A DNA stretch of 55,874 nt from Scybalousia_A sp052170555 (GTDB lineage: Bacteria > Bacteroidota > Bacteroidia > Bacteroidales > P3), in the NCBI GenBank assembly GCA_052170555.1, contig JBQNAI010000012.1:1-55874 (forward strand), in the 5' to 3' direction. Of this stretch, positions 18,855 to 27,112 are shown piece by piece (within the stretch, counting starts at the first letter, position 1; every line of letters starts with the position of its first letter). A program made the translations under genes and the position numbers. The notes under the pieces were generated by a model. It saw only the letters and a list, made by a program, of their open reading frames with translations. It ran no database searches and had not been told where the DNA came from.

Positions 18855-18884
18855 TAGGAGAATTTTTCTAAAAAAACTCTCCTA
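18855..18884 (-). terminator. Terminator of tRNA-Arg(ACG)
   Basis: Stem TAGGAGA/TCTCCTA (18855-18861 with 18878-18884), extended inward by A/T pairs; on the minus strand it is followed by TTTTG. It lies 27 bases past the 3' end of the tRNA read on the minus strand. Confidence 0.55.
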
Positions 18885-18911
18885 AAATTACAAGCCAATA
18901 CTCTATAACAG

Positions 18912-18985
18912 TGATCCCAGAAGGATTCAAACCTTCAACCGCTTGATCCGTAGTCAAGTACTCTATTCAGTTGAGCTATGGGACC
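18912..18985 (-). tRNA. tRNA-Arg (anticodon ACG)
   Basis: On the minus strand the acceptor GGTCCCA pairs with TGGGATC (one G-U), the anticodon stem CTTGA/TCAAG encloses CTACGGA (anticodon ACG, normally modified to ICG), the T loop is TTTGAAT, and the discriminator is A. CCA is not encoded. It has its own promoter and terminator. Confidence 0.93.
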
Positions 18986-19029
18986 AACTCGTAAGGGAAC
19001 AACCTCTTCTTATTCCTTACTTTCCGTGT

Positions 19030-19060
19030 GCAAAAGTACAACTTTTCTAAACATTGACAA
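19030..19060 (-). promoter_or_regulatory. Promoter of tRNA-Arg(ACG)
   Basis: On the minus strand TTG (19058-19060), 19 bases, then TACTTTTGC (19030-19038): a full Bacteroidetes promoter about 44 bases before the mature tRNA. Confidence 0.7.
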
Positions 19061-19285
19061 AATATTTTTGTATTTTTTTTTGATTATTATTTATTCTATT
19101 CTTAGAACAAGAGATTATTTAAAACATTAAATTTTATTTTATAAATGATTTTAATATTTATATTAACTAATTACAGATATATTTTTTTACATAAGTAGTA
19201 TATCTATATGATTAAATTTACAATATTATTTATAATAATGATATGCTATTTTATAAATATTAATTAACATATTAGTACTACGAAT
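19061..19285. other. Gene-free stretch upstream of the panB repeats
   Basis: Extremely A+T-rich spacer between the divergent tRNA-Arg promoter and the palindromic repeat before panB. No gene seen. Confidence 0.6.
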
Positions 19286-19345
19286 TAATCTCCCACTTTA
19301 ATTTATTAAAGTGGGAGATTACCAAATTAAAGTGGGAGATTAAAA
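19286..19345. repeat. Palindromic repeat plus extra half unit, GTGGGA type
   Basis: TAATCTCCCACTTTAAT (19286-19302) pairs perfectly with ATTAAAGTGGGAGATTA (19305-19321), a 17-bp stem with a two-base loop. A third copy of the unit, AATTAAAGTGGGAGATTA, follows at 19325-19342 in the same orientation as the second arm. It lies upstream of panB. Confidence 0.85.
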
Positions 19346-19428
19346 TAACTTTTTGCGATATTTATGAAACAAAGATGAGAATTATGATTGAAAATTAGTG
19401 GTGTAAGGTTATAAAGAATAATATTATT

Positions 19429-19459
19429 TTGTCATTTTATAAAATTGTAGTACTTTTGC
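19429..19459 (+). promoter_or_regulatory. Promoter of panB
   Basis: TTG at 19429-19431, 19 bases, then TACTTTTGC at 19451-19459. This places transcription start near 19465 and rules out the long in-frame ATG at 19429 as a usable start. Confidence 0.7.
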
Positions 19460-19539
19460 CGTTTGATTTAAAAATGAGTCGGATAGTAATGCCGATAAGT
19501 TTTGATACTGAAATAATAACATACAACAAAGGAAATAAA

Positions 19540-20361
19540 ATGTCTGTAGCAAAAGGTGATAATGTGAAGAAGGTGACAGTTCATACGCTTGGAAATATGG
19601 TTAATAGAGGAGAAAAAATATCTATGATAACAGCGTATGATTACTCTATGGCAAAGCTTGTTGATACTTCCAATGTAGATGTCGTATTAGTGGGAGATAG
19701 TGCAGCAAATGTTATGGCCGGTTACGAAACTACATTACCCATTACATTGGAGGAGATGATTTATCACGCTAAAAGTGTAGTTCGGGCCGTAGATAGAGCT
19801 TTGGTCGTAGTGGACATGCCATTTGGAACATACCAAGGTAATTCAAAAATGGCATTGCAAAGTGCTATACGGATAATGAAAGAAACACAAGCAGGAGCAA
19901 TCAAACTTGAGGGAGGAAAAGAAATATTGGAGTCTATTGCACGTATATTGTCCGCCGGTATTCCTGTAATGGGACATTTAGGATTAACCCCTCAGTCGAT
20001 AAACAAGTTTGGCACTTATGCTGTTCGTGCAACGACTGAGGACGAAGCGGAACGTATTGTGGCAGATGCCCATGCTTTGGAAGATGCTGGCTGCTTTGCT
20101 TTGGTATTAGAGAAAATACCAGCAGTATTAGCAAAACGTGTTTCAGAAGAATTGATGATACCTGTAATAGGTATAGGTGCTGGCAAGTACGTTGACGGTC
20201 AGGTGTTGGTACTTCATGATATGTTGGGAATAACACAGAATTTTTCACCACGTTTCTTAAGGCGTTATCACTCATTAGGTGATGAGATTCGTTCTGCTGT
20301 AAGTCAGTATTCGGCAGATGTAAAGAATGGTACATTTCCCAATGATAGTGAACAGTATTAA
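19540..20361 (+). CDS. panB: 3-methyl-2-oxobutanoate hydroxymethyltransferase PanB
   Basis: PanB makes ketopantoate from 2-oxoisovalerate and methylene-tetrahydrofolate, the first committed step of pantothenate synthesis. The product of 273 residues has the conserved MITAYDYSMAKLVD start of the barrel, VVLVGDSAANVMAGYETTLPITLEEM (with metal-binding Asp), VVVDMPFGTYQG, AIKLEGGKE, MGHLGLTPQS and IPVIGIGAGKYVDGQVLVLHDMLG. The length matches the family (about 265-280) if translation starts at the Met at 19540, preceded by AAAGGAAA. A longer frame back to 19429 would begin inside the promoter. No other pantothenate gene is nearby. Confidence 0.95.
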   Translation: MSVAKGDNVKKVTVHTLGNMVNRGEKISMITAYDYSMAKLVDTSNVDVVLVGDSAANVMAGYETTLPITLEEMIYHAKSVVRAVDRALVVVDMPFGTYQGNSKMALQSAIRIMKETQAGAIKLEGGKEILESIARILSAGIPVMGHLGLTPQSINKFGTYAVRATTEDEAERIVADAHALEDAGCFALVLEKIPAVLAKRVSEELMIPVIGIGAGKYVDGQVLVLHDMLGITQNFSPRFLRRYHSLGDEIRSAVSQYSADVKNGTFPNDSEQY

Positions 20362-20515
20362 CTTGTGGATAAGTGGTTAAAACGTAGATAAAACATAGGT
20401 TAGACATTGATATAATTCTTTTTTATCGTTGATAGAAGAGATGAGTTATGTCATAGGTTTTGTTAATTTGTTTAAATATGTAGACTTTGCGACCTGTATA
20501 AAGACAAATATTGAT

Positions 20516-22861
20516 ATGAAAATACGAAATTTTCTTATTCCTGTACTAATATTTATATTTAGCACACCTCATGGTGTGTATGCTCAAAGTATCGCAATTA
20601 TTCCGCAACCGAATAAAGTTGTTATGAAAAAGGATGGGCAGGTATTCAAATTTGATGCAGAGAAAACAAAAATTTTTGCACCGAAAGACTGTAGTACAGC
20701 TAAGGTACTTTCTGAAAGTTTGCAATATTATTATCCAGAGAGGATTCCTTTGCAACCCAAATCAGAGGTCGGTTTTCAGAATATGGATGAAAGTATAATT
20801 TTTATTTTGACTGGTTTACGTAGTTTAGGGAAGGAAGGTTATATTATTGATATTAATCAACGTAGAATTACTATAGAGGCAAATGAAGAAACGGGTTTTT
20901 TCTATGCTTTACAAACATTGTGGCAATTAATTGGCACGGATTTTTACCTAAATCAATATAATGATAATTTTAAAGCAACGAAAGGTTATATCAAACAAAT
21001 ACCATCGTTGTATATAGAGGATGTGCCAAGATTTTCTTACAGAGGGAAGCACTTGGATTGTGCCAGACATTTTTTTGATGCTAAATACATTAAAAAATAC
21101 ATTGATTTATTAGCTATACATAAGTTAAATGTTTTTCATTGGCATTTGACAGATGACCAAGGTTGGCGAATAGAGATAAAAAAATATCCGAAACTACAAC
21201 AAGTTGCGGCATACCGTAACGGAACACTTATTGGGCATTATTCCGATAGAGAAAAGGATGAACATATTTATGATACTTTCCGTTATGGCGGTTATTATAC
21301 ACAGCAAGAGATAAAAGATATTGTTAGATATGCTCAACAGCGACATATAACTATAATACCTGAAATAGAACTTCCCGGACATGCTCAAGCAGCTCTTGCT
21401 GCATATCCTGAATATTCTTGTAAAGAACAACCTATTGAGGTTTGCAGAACATGGGGTGTATTGAATGATGTATTTTGTCCAAAAGAAAAGACATTTAAAT
21501 TCCTAGAAGATATTTTAGATGAGGTGATGGATATGTTCCCTTCAGAATATATCCATATAGGTGGAGATGAATGTCCAACAGTACGTTGGAAAGAATGTAA
21601 ATCTTGTCAAAAATTGATGAAAAATATGGGATTTGAGGATGAAAATCAAATACAAGTATATTTTACTCAACGAATTGAAGATTATCTTGCAAAGTATGGT
21701 AGGAAGATTATAGGTTGGGATGAAATTTTAGAGAAAGGTGTGCGTCCAACCGCAACTATTTTGTCGTGGCAAGGAGAACAAGGAGGAATCACGGCAGCAA
21801 AACAAGGTAATGATGCTATAATGGCAGCGAGTGCTTATTTGTATTTCAATTTTTATCAAGGTGTTGCTTCTAGCGAACCTATGTCTTTTGGTGGTTTTAC
21901 TCCTCTGAAAAAAACCTATCTTTTCGAACCAGTTTCCACTACTTTGACGTTAGAACAAGCAAAACATATAATAGGAATGCAAGCTTGCACTTGGACGGAG
22001 TATATCGATAATACGAAATTGTTGGAGTATAATGATTTACCGCGTTTGGCTGCAATGAGTGAAAGAAGTTGGAGTAGGAAAGAGACAAATGATTACGAAG
22101 ATTTTGTAAAAAGATTAGATAACTTATTGAATTTGTATGAAGATGCAGGATTTAATTATTCCAAATCTCATTATTCTGTACAGATGAAAAGTATGAGTAA
22201 AAATGGTTTAATAGAATTGGTATTATCTTCTGCATTGCGTAACGCTACCATCTTTTATACCATTAACGGTGAAACACCTAATGAAAATAGTATTAAATAC
22301 ACTGGTCCTTTTACAATAACATCTGATGCTATTATTCAGGCTGTAGCATATAAAGATGATAAAATTTATTCTCCTATACTGAAAGTAGAATATCATATCA
22401 ATAAGGCGACAGGGAAAAAATATGAAATGCAGGATATTAATCCACAATACAATGCTGGTGGAGGATATGCTTTGACTGATGGTATTCGTGGTAGTAAAAA
22501 ATCCTATGATGCTTGGGTTGGTACATATGGTAAGGATTTTCAAACCATTGTAGATATGGAACAATTGACAGATATTAATAGTATTAGTATCAATTTCTTA
22601 GATGAACAAGGAAGTTGGATATTTTTACCAAAAGAGGTTGCATTTTACGTATCTATAGATGGAAAACAGTGGCAAGAAATAAAAGGGACAATTCAGCAAA
22701 AAGTAGAAAATAATCCCAAAGTGGTTAACTATTCTGTGAATTGCAATATAAAGGCTCGTTATGTCAAAATTTTTGGCAAAACAATAGGGAATTGTCCTAA
22801 AGGACATTCGGGCGAGGGTTATCCATCCCATTTGTTTGGTGATGAAATAGAAATAAGATAG
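20516..22861 (+). CDS. Beta-N-acetylhexosaminidase, glycoside hydrolase family 20
   Basis: A secreted or periplasmic enzyme that removes terminal N-acetylhexosamine from glycans. The 781-residue product starts with a signal peptide (MKIRNFLIPVLIFIFSTPHG then VYAQS), then a GH20b domain (about 30-165), and the GH20 catalytic barrel: FSYRGKHLDCARHFF, FHWHLTDDQGWRIEIKKYP, EIELPGHAQAALAAYPEYSC, and the catalytic Asp-Glu pair in HIGGDECP near residue 350. After the barrel come an Fn3-like chitobiase C-terminal region (about 600-645) and an F5/8 type C (discoidin-like) carbohydrate-binding domain (about 650-781). An in-frame ATG 29 codons earlier gives no signal peptide, so 20516 is preferred. Such enzymes act on mucin and other host glycans, or on chitin-like and peptidoglycan-derived sugars. 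Confidence 0.95.
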   Translation: MKIRNFLIPVLIFIFSTPHGVYAQSIAIIPQPNKVVMKKDGQVFKFDAEKTKIFAPKDCSTAKVLSESLQYYYPERIPLQPKSEVGFQNMDESIIFILTGLRSLGKEGYIIDINQRRITIEANEETGFFYALQTLWQLIGTDFYLNQYNDNFKATKGYIKQIPSLYIEDVPRFSYRGKHLDCARHFFDAKYIKKYIDLLAIHKLNVFHWHLTDDQGWRIEIKKYPKLQQVAAYRNGTLIGHYSDREKDEHIYDTFRYGGYYTQQEIKDIVRYAQQRHITIIPEIELPGHAQAALAAYPEYSCKEQPIEVCRTWGVLNDVFCPKEKTFKFLEDILDEVMDMFPSEYIHIGGDECPTVRWKECKSCQKLMKNMGFEDENQIQVYFTQRIEDYLAKYGRKIIGWDEILEKGVRPTATILSWQGEQGGITAAKQGNDAIMAASAYLYFNFYQGVASSEPMSFGGFTPLKKTYLFEPVSTTLTLEQAKHIIGMQACTWTEYIDNTKLLEYNDLPRLAAMSERSWSRKETNDYEDFVKRLDNLLNLYEDAGFNYSKSHYSVQMKSMSKNGLIELVLSSALRNATIFYTINGETPNENSIKYTGPFTITSDAIIQAVAYKDDKIYSPILKVEYHINKATGKKYEMQDINPQYNAGGGYALTDGIRGSKKSYDAWVGTYGKDFQTIVDMEQLTDINSISINFLDEQGSWIFLPKEVAFYVSIDGKQWQEIKGTIQQKVENNPKVVNYSVNCNIKARYVKIFGKTIGNCPKGHSGEGYPSHLFGDEIEIR

Positions 22862-22930
22862 GCAATAATATGCATTTATTGTCATATCTTATGAATTAAA
22901 TAATTTTTGTAATTTGAGAAAAAGTTAATA

Positions 22931-23437
22931 ATGAATCTAAAAATAAAACGAACATTAGTTAGAATTTTTGATAAGTCTATAAAAACAGGAATATGGTTTA
23001 GATTAATGGTTATTTTGTCAGCAATTTATGGGTTTATATTTATGTCATTCAATGTTTTAGTGATATGTTTTAAAGACGATTTAACTGATTATATTTCTTC
23101 CTGGTCTATTGCCAACGGTCTATATTTTTATAAAGAAAATCTTTTGTTTTTTATGTCAGCCAATAGGTTGATGTATATTATTTGTTTTCTTTCAGGTTGT
23201 TTTATATTGTATGGTTGTCATCTATTATTTAGAGGTTATAAATGGGGATTGTTGTTTTATACTGTTGCAAAAGCTTTCCAACTTATTACACCAACACTAT
23301 TTTTGGGCTATCGGGCATTCGCAATTGGTGATATAATGATTGTTCTGTTTTTTTTGGTATACTATTATTATTACTCTTTTTCTCATAATATAGAGAAAGA
23401 GTATCGCAAATATAATCAAATAAAGATAGAAGAATAA
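22931..23437 (+). CDS. Small integral membrane protein of unknown function
   Basis: A 168-residue protein with four or so hydrophobic segments (about residues 22-46, 78-98, 105-122 and 127-146), the last holding an unusual run of six tyrosines (VYYYYYYS region). The N-terminus is positively charged and the C-terminus is a charged tail (IEKEYRKYNQIKIEE). No family is recognised. It is on the same strand as the hexosaminidase, 69 bases downstream, and could be cotranscribed with it. The codon pattern and clear helix/charged-tail layout suggest a real gene. Confidence 0.6.
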   Translation: MNLKIKRTLVRIFDKSIKTGIWFRLMVILSAIYGFIFMSFNVLVICFKDDLTDYISSWSIANGLYFYKENLLFFMSANRLMYIICFLSGCFILYGCHLLFRGYKWGLLFYTVAKAFQLITPTLFLGYRAFAIGDIMIVLFFLVYYYYYSFSHNIEKEYRKYNQIKIEE

Positions 23438-23726
23438 AAGAGTGATTTAACTCGTCTATTCAAATTATAGTAGTAAAAAAAGAGAAATTAAAATAGAAAT
23501 GTTAAATATTAGATAATGCCATTATCATTAATGTGTAATAAAGTCAAAAAAGAGTATATCAAAACGGATTTTTAATAAATTTTTTCGTCAATTTATATCA
23601 AATTAAGTATAATTTTTATTTACTATAGTCTACAACTAACAAATTTTCACTTTACTACACTTTTTACTCAATTTTTATTAGAGTAGTAGAAATAATAGGA
23701 AACATGGATAGTAAAGATTATATTGT

Positions 23727-24512
23727 TCAATGTTTGATGATAAAAGAAAGATAATATGAAATTAATAATTTATCAAGTTTATTGTCTATTTTGTCGTAAA
23801 AGATAATTCCTATTTTATATGAGTCATTCTCTTTCTGTATTAATAATGCATAACCTATTGTCGCTGCCAATGGAGTACGTAACTCATGGTAATGGTGTGT
23901 ATAGCTTTCTTGGAAGAGATTATTATAACTTCATTTTCTACAACAAATTGTTTCAACTGTTCTATTAAATCTGCTAATTTTCGTTTTTTTGCTCTTTCAT
24001 TGCAGGTTCGTCATTGATTTTTTTTTACAATATCACACGCCCCATCCTTGAACTACCGCATTCTCTTAACGAGACTTTCATCAGTTAGGGAATCTTCTTA
24101 CTACCGAAGAACAATAGCAATACTAATCTGATCAGTTGCACTTTTTGTAACCTGTGCTACCTATAATAATGTTATCATTGTTGTTATAATTTTAGCAGTT
24201 AATATCCCAATATGTTAATCCTTATTTATTAGCACAATAGTAAACTATCCTCTTTCCTTATTTAACACTGAATAGACGTGTTTCAACATTGTTGTATTGC
24301 CGACGACAGAACTACTGTCCGAAGTGATAAATGGAATGCATCTGTCTTGCACTACAGGGCGTACTTTAAATAAACGTGTTTAAAATTCTCGGTGCAAAGA
24401 CTACCACGATGAGATAGCTAATAAAACTACACCATACTCTCAAGCATCCAAACGTTCTATGCCTGTTGCATTCGCTACTACTTTAGACTGTGCGAACTAT
24501 TGTGCTAGTCAT
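23727..24512 (-). pseudogene. Decayed gene block, possibly a sensor-kinase-type regulator
   Basis: No frame is open, yet coherent protein-like text runs along the minus strand and switches frame. From 3' to 5' coordinates: 23727-23915 reads HHYHELRTPLAATIGYALLI, with the histidine-kinase H-box-like HELRTPL; about 23917-24190 reads KRKLADLIEQLKQFVVENEV, FKDGACDIVKK, EDSLTDESLVKRM and QVTKSATDQISIAIVLR in shifting frames with stops; 24245-24379 reads KVRPVVQDRCIPFITS and continues to a TAG; about 24400-24512 reads EYGVVLLAIS and ATGIERLDA. The H-box match suggests a two-component sensor, but the rest does not show standard N, G1 or G2 boxes, so the family is uncertain. Base composition is richer in G+C than the surrounding spacers, like the two genes next to it. 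I read this as one or two genes of an acquired island in an advanced stage of decay. Confidence 0.5.
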
Positions 24513-24647
24513 AGAGAAATAATAGATGAGGACTTTATGATTAGGTTATTTGCTGTTCATATCTTGTTTATTTCATGCGAAAGTCACGATTGTCATACCT
24601 GTGACTGACAACAATGTTAATAAGCATTTATACCTGGAAAATTTGTT

Positions 24648-25472
24648 TTATTTCTGAAGTTTATCGTATTCTTCGTCAGTGACAGGTTCAAGCCATTGGT
24701 TAGAGGTGTTTTCATCGGGTATTTCAAAAGAGAGATGGGCAAACCAACTGTCGGCACTCGCACCATGCCAGTGCTTCACTCCTGCAGGAATATGAATGAC
24801 TGTGCCAGGTAGAATCTTTTGTGCAGGTTTGCCCTCTTCCTGATACCAGCCACGACCGGCAACACCTATAAGCATCTGACCACCACCTTTCGTACTCTTA
24901 TGGATATGCCAGTTGTTGCGACAGCCTGGTTCAAACGTCACATTAGCGAACGAAATCTGCTCACTAGAAATACGTGCTATGTAACTATTGCCTATGAAAT
25001 ATTTTGCGTATGCCGTATTTGGCTCACCGATGGGAAAAATCATCTCCTGTTGGAAACGCTCTTTCTCCGTTGTCGCATACTCATCAGTCCAAACCTCTTT
25101 TGCCATGCGGAATCCAGCCCACGCATTGGACCATCCTGCATAAAAGGCAGCCTGTGTTAGCAAGGCTGCAATCTCCTTGCGTGTGATACCATGCCTTTTA
25201 CCCATTTCTAGATGCGAACGAAACGAAGAGTCTATAAGTCTCTTGCCGAGGAGGATAGAGATAGTTACAATACTGCGGTCATGCAGCGAAAAAGTAGAAT
25301 CGTTCCAGACATTCTGCCCGAAAAGAATATCATCGTTAAGCTCCGCGAATTTCGGAGCGAACTCGCCGAGTATTGTACGCCCAGCAGTTTGAGTTATTTT
25401 ATTTTGAGCCATAAGTATTATATGATTAAATATTGTGAGTATTATAATGAATGCAAAAATTATCTTTTTCAT
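24648..25472 (-). CDS. Secreted carboxymuconolactone-decarboxylase-like / cupin fusion protein
   Basis: A 274-residue protein with a signal peptide (MKKIIFAFIIILTIFNHIIL then MAQ). Residues about 30-135 form an AhpD/carboxymuconolactone decarboxylase-like domain (LHDRSIVTISILLGKRLIDS, EMGKRHGITRKEIAALLTQAAFYAGW), lacking the CxxC redox pair of AhpD. Residues about 165-260 form a cupin domain with the metal-binding His pattern (NNWHIHKSTKGGGQMLIGVAGRGWYQEE and PAGVKHWHGA). Proteins with this order are common in gut Bacteroidetes; their substrates are not established. The gene starts 3 bases after the aldo/keto reductase stop, so the two form a small operon. Base composition is distinctly richer in G+C than the neighbours, suggesting recent transfer. 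Confidence 0.85.
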   Translation of the reverse strand: MKKIIFAFIIILTIFNHIILMAQNKITQTAGRTILGEFAPKFAELNDDILFGQNVWNDSTFSLHDRSIVTISILLGKRLIDSSFRSHLEMGKRHGITRKEIAALLTQAAFYAGWSNAWAGFRMAKEVWTDEYATTEKERFQQEMIFPIGEPNTAYAKYFIGNSYIARISSEQISFANVTFEPGCRNNWHIHKSTKGGGQMLIGVAGRGWYQEEGKPAQKILPGTVIHIPAGVKHWHGASADSWFAHLSFEIPDENTSNQWLEPVTDEEYDKLQK

Positions 25473-25475
25473 AAA

Positions 25476-26323
25476 TCAATTTGCTTTAAAAGACAGTAGA
25501 AAATTGACGAACTCCGTATCACAATGTGAGAAAAAAAGGCTTTTACCTTCGTCTAGAACGGCGATTGCACTCATATCATCCTCAGCGAGTATGAAGTCGA
25601 AGACCTCCATGTTCTGACGCATTCGTTCAATATGCACAGATTTGGGGATTACGATTACGCCCCTTTGAATTAAATAACGCAGTGCTACTTGTGCCGAGCT
25701 CTTGCTGTATTTTTCACCAATTCTGACTAGTACGGGATTGGCGAAAAAGTTGTTCCGCCCCTCGGCAAAGGGTCCCCACGACATAATACGGGTTCCATAT
25801 TTCTCCATGATTTTCTGTGCCTTGACCTGCTGGTTGAATACGTGTGTCTCCACTTGATTAACCATCGGTTTGATTTCCACGTGTTCGGCAAGATCTATAA
25901 AGCGATCGGGATAGAAATTGCTAACACCGATGGCACGTGCCTTTCCCGTCTTATAGGCTGTCTCCAGTGCCCGCCACGTTCCGTAATAGTCGCCGAAAGG
26001 TTGATGTATGAGTAATAAGTCTACATAATCGGTCTGTAACTTGTACAGCGATTCTTTGATGGAGTGTGTGGTACGCTCTTCGCCGGCGTTACTTATCCAG
26101 ACCTTTGTGGTAAGAAAGATTTCATCACGTACGATGTTACTCTTGCGTATAGCATTGCCAACTTGTTCCTCATTTAAGTAAGCTTGTGCTGTGTCTATAG
26201 AGCGGTAACCAACGTGCAAAGCCTCCGCAACGCAACGTTCACACTCTTTAGGTGACACTTGATAGACTCTCCATAGCCGAGAATTGGCATTGTGACACCA
26301 TTGTTTAATTTTACTGTTTCCAT
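25476..26323 (-). pseudogene. Aldo/keto reductase, frameshifted near the N-terminus
   Basis: NADPH-dependent reductase of carbonyl compounds. The frame open from 26258 lacks the first strand and begins inside the barrel (SPKECERCVAEALHVGYRSI). The missing start is present upstream: ATG at 26321-26323 gives METVKLNNGVTMPILGYG, then the sequence continues out of frame. A two-base duplication (GGAGAGTC where GGAGTC is expected, about 26266-26272) restores the normal text GYGVYQVSPKECE when removed. The remaining part keeps the catalytic tetrad context (SIDTAQAY with Asp and Tyr, TTKVW with Lys, LLIHQPF with His) and the C-terminal cofactor region VIPKSVHIERMRQN. It may be a genuine recent pseudogene, a phase-variable gene or a sequencing error. 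It is operonic with the downstream cupin gene. Confidence 0.85.
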
Positions 26324-26446
26324 TTTATAAGTCGTTTATTTAATTTATATATTTAATCTAATTTGATAAGTTTATACTTTGGACTATATACAACAAGTAT
26401 TTCTGTATAATATAGCTTGTACATGGCGTGATGCAACCCCATAAGT

Positions 26447-26710
26447 TCAATCAGATGTATTTTTTCTGATAATGCGAAGAGTATACGAGAATTGCATTTT
26501 CAGGACTTTCGGAGCTACTGAGTCTATCCAAGCAAGAATCCCGATATCTCTCATTTCTGGATATTCAGATGAAGGATCATAATATACTGCTTGAAAAATA
26601 ATTATAACAAAAAGTGGAAATAAAATATTCTTAATCTCTGAATTGTATTTCTTCCATTGTTTTTTCGCAGTAATGACACTGTATACGAATAGGTTCTTTA
26701 TTAACCACAT
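26447..26710 (-). CDS. Possible small protein overlapping the end of pyrI
   Basis: An 87-codon frame whose first 26 codons overlap the 3' end of pyrI in another frame. The part beyond pyrI reads as a hydrophobic segment (LFPLFVIIIFQAVYYD) followed by a mixed-composition tail (PEMRDIGILAWIDSVAPKV), which looks more protein-like than random A+T-rich sequence. No family is recognised. It could be a short real gene using a start near the pyrI stop, or a remnant. Confidence 0.25.
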   Translation of the reverse strand: MWLIKNLFVYSVITAKKQWKKYNSEIKNILFPLFVIIIFQAVYYDPSSEYPEMRDIGILAWIDSVAPKVLKMQFSYTLRIIRKNTSD

Positions 26711-27089
26711 TAAAAATAGTATCTATTTCCTCTGTATTAGTTATACAGTTCGGATTAATACATTTAACTATTTTGCGGATACGCCCAGGAAGTTCAAGAT
26801 TTTTCTTTTCTGCAACCTCGTAATTCTTAATAATTATTATTGTAGCAGTAGGAGCTATAATGGCAATTTTGTCTATCTCATCCTGAGTAAAATATTTATT
26901 TTTAATCTTTAAGATTCCTTTTTTACCATATTTTTTACTACAAAGATTAGTACCTATCAAAATTTCGTCTTCATACGAATCCAATTGTAAGATACTGACT
27001 ATCTTGAAAACTCTTTCGGCTGGTATGTGATCTATTACTGTACCATTATCGATTTTTTCAACTACAAGTTCTTTATTATTAGTTGTCAT
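26631..27089 (-). CDS. pyrI: Aspartate carbamoyltransferase regulatory chain
   Basis: PyrI binds nucleotides (CTP, ATP, UTP) and makes the PyrB catalytic trimers allosteric. The 152-residue product has the nucleotide-binding N-terminal domain (VEKIDNGTVIDHIPAERVFKI, LIGTNLCSKKYGKKGILKI) and a C-terminal zinc domain with four cysteines in the family pattern: C-x4-C in VKCINPNC and C-x2-C in IQCHYC. It follows pyrB by 23 bases on the same strand and is presumably under the same attenuator-like leader. Confidence 0.96.
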   Translation of the reverse strand: MTTNNKELVVEKIDNGTVIDHIPAERVFKIVSILQLDSYEDEILIGTNLCSKKYGKKGILKIKNKYFTQDEIDKIAIIAPTATIIIIKNYEVAEKKNLELPGRIRKIVKCINPNCITNTEEIDTIFNVVNKEPIRIQCHYCEKTMEEIQFRD

Positions 27090-27112
27090 GACTTTATCTC
27101 CTATATTTTAGT

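Noticed and set aside
19429..19539. N-terminal extension of PanB
   Set aside because: The extra 37 codons contain the -33 and -7 promoter elements and no family sequence; the usual length is reached from 19540.
22861..22884. Hairpin GGCAATAA/TTATTGTC after the hexosaminidase gene
   Set aside because: Short stem with a G-U pair and no T run; weak as a terminator.
24819..25617. Plus-strand frames over the cupin and reductase genes
   Set aside because: Antisense shadows favoured by the higher G+C of the island; the minus-strand frames carry the domains.
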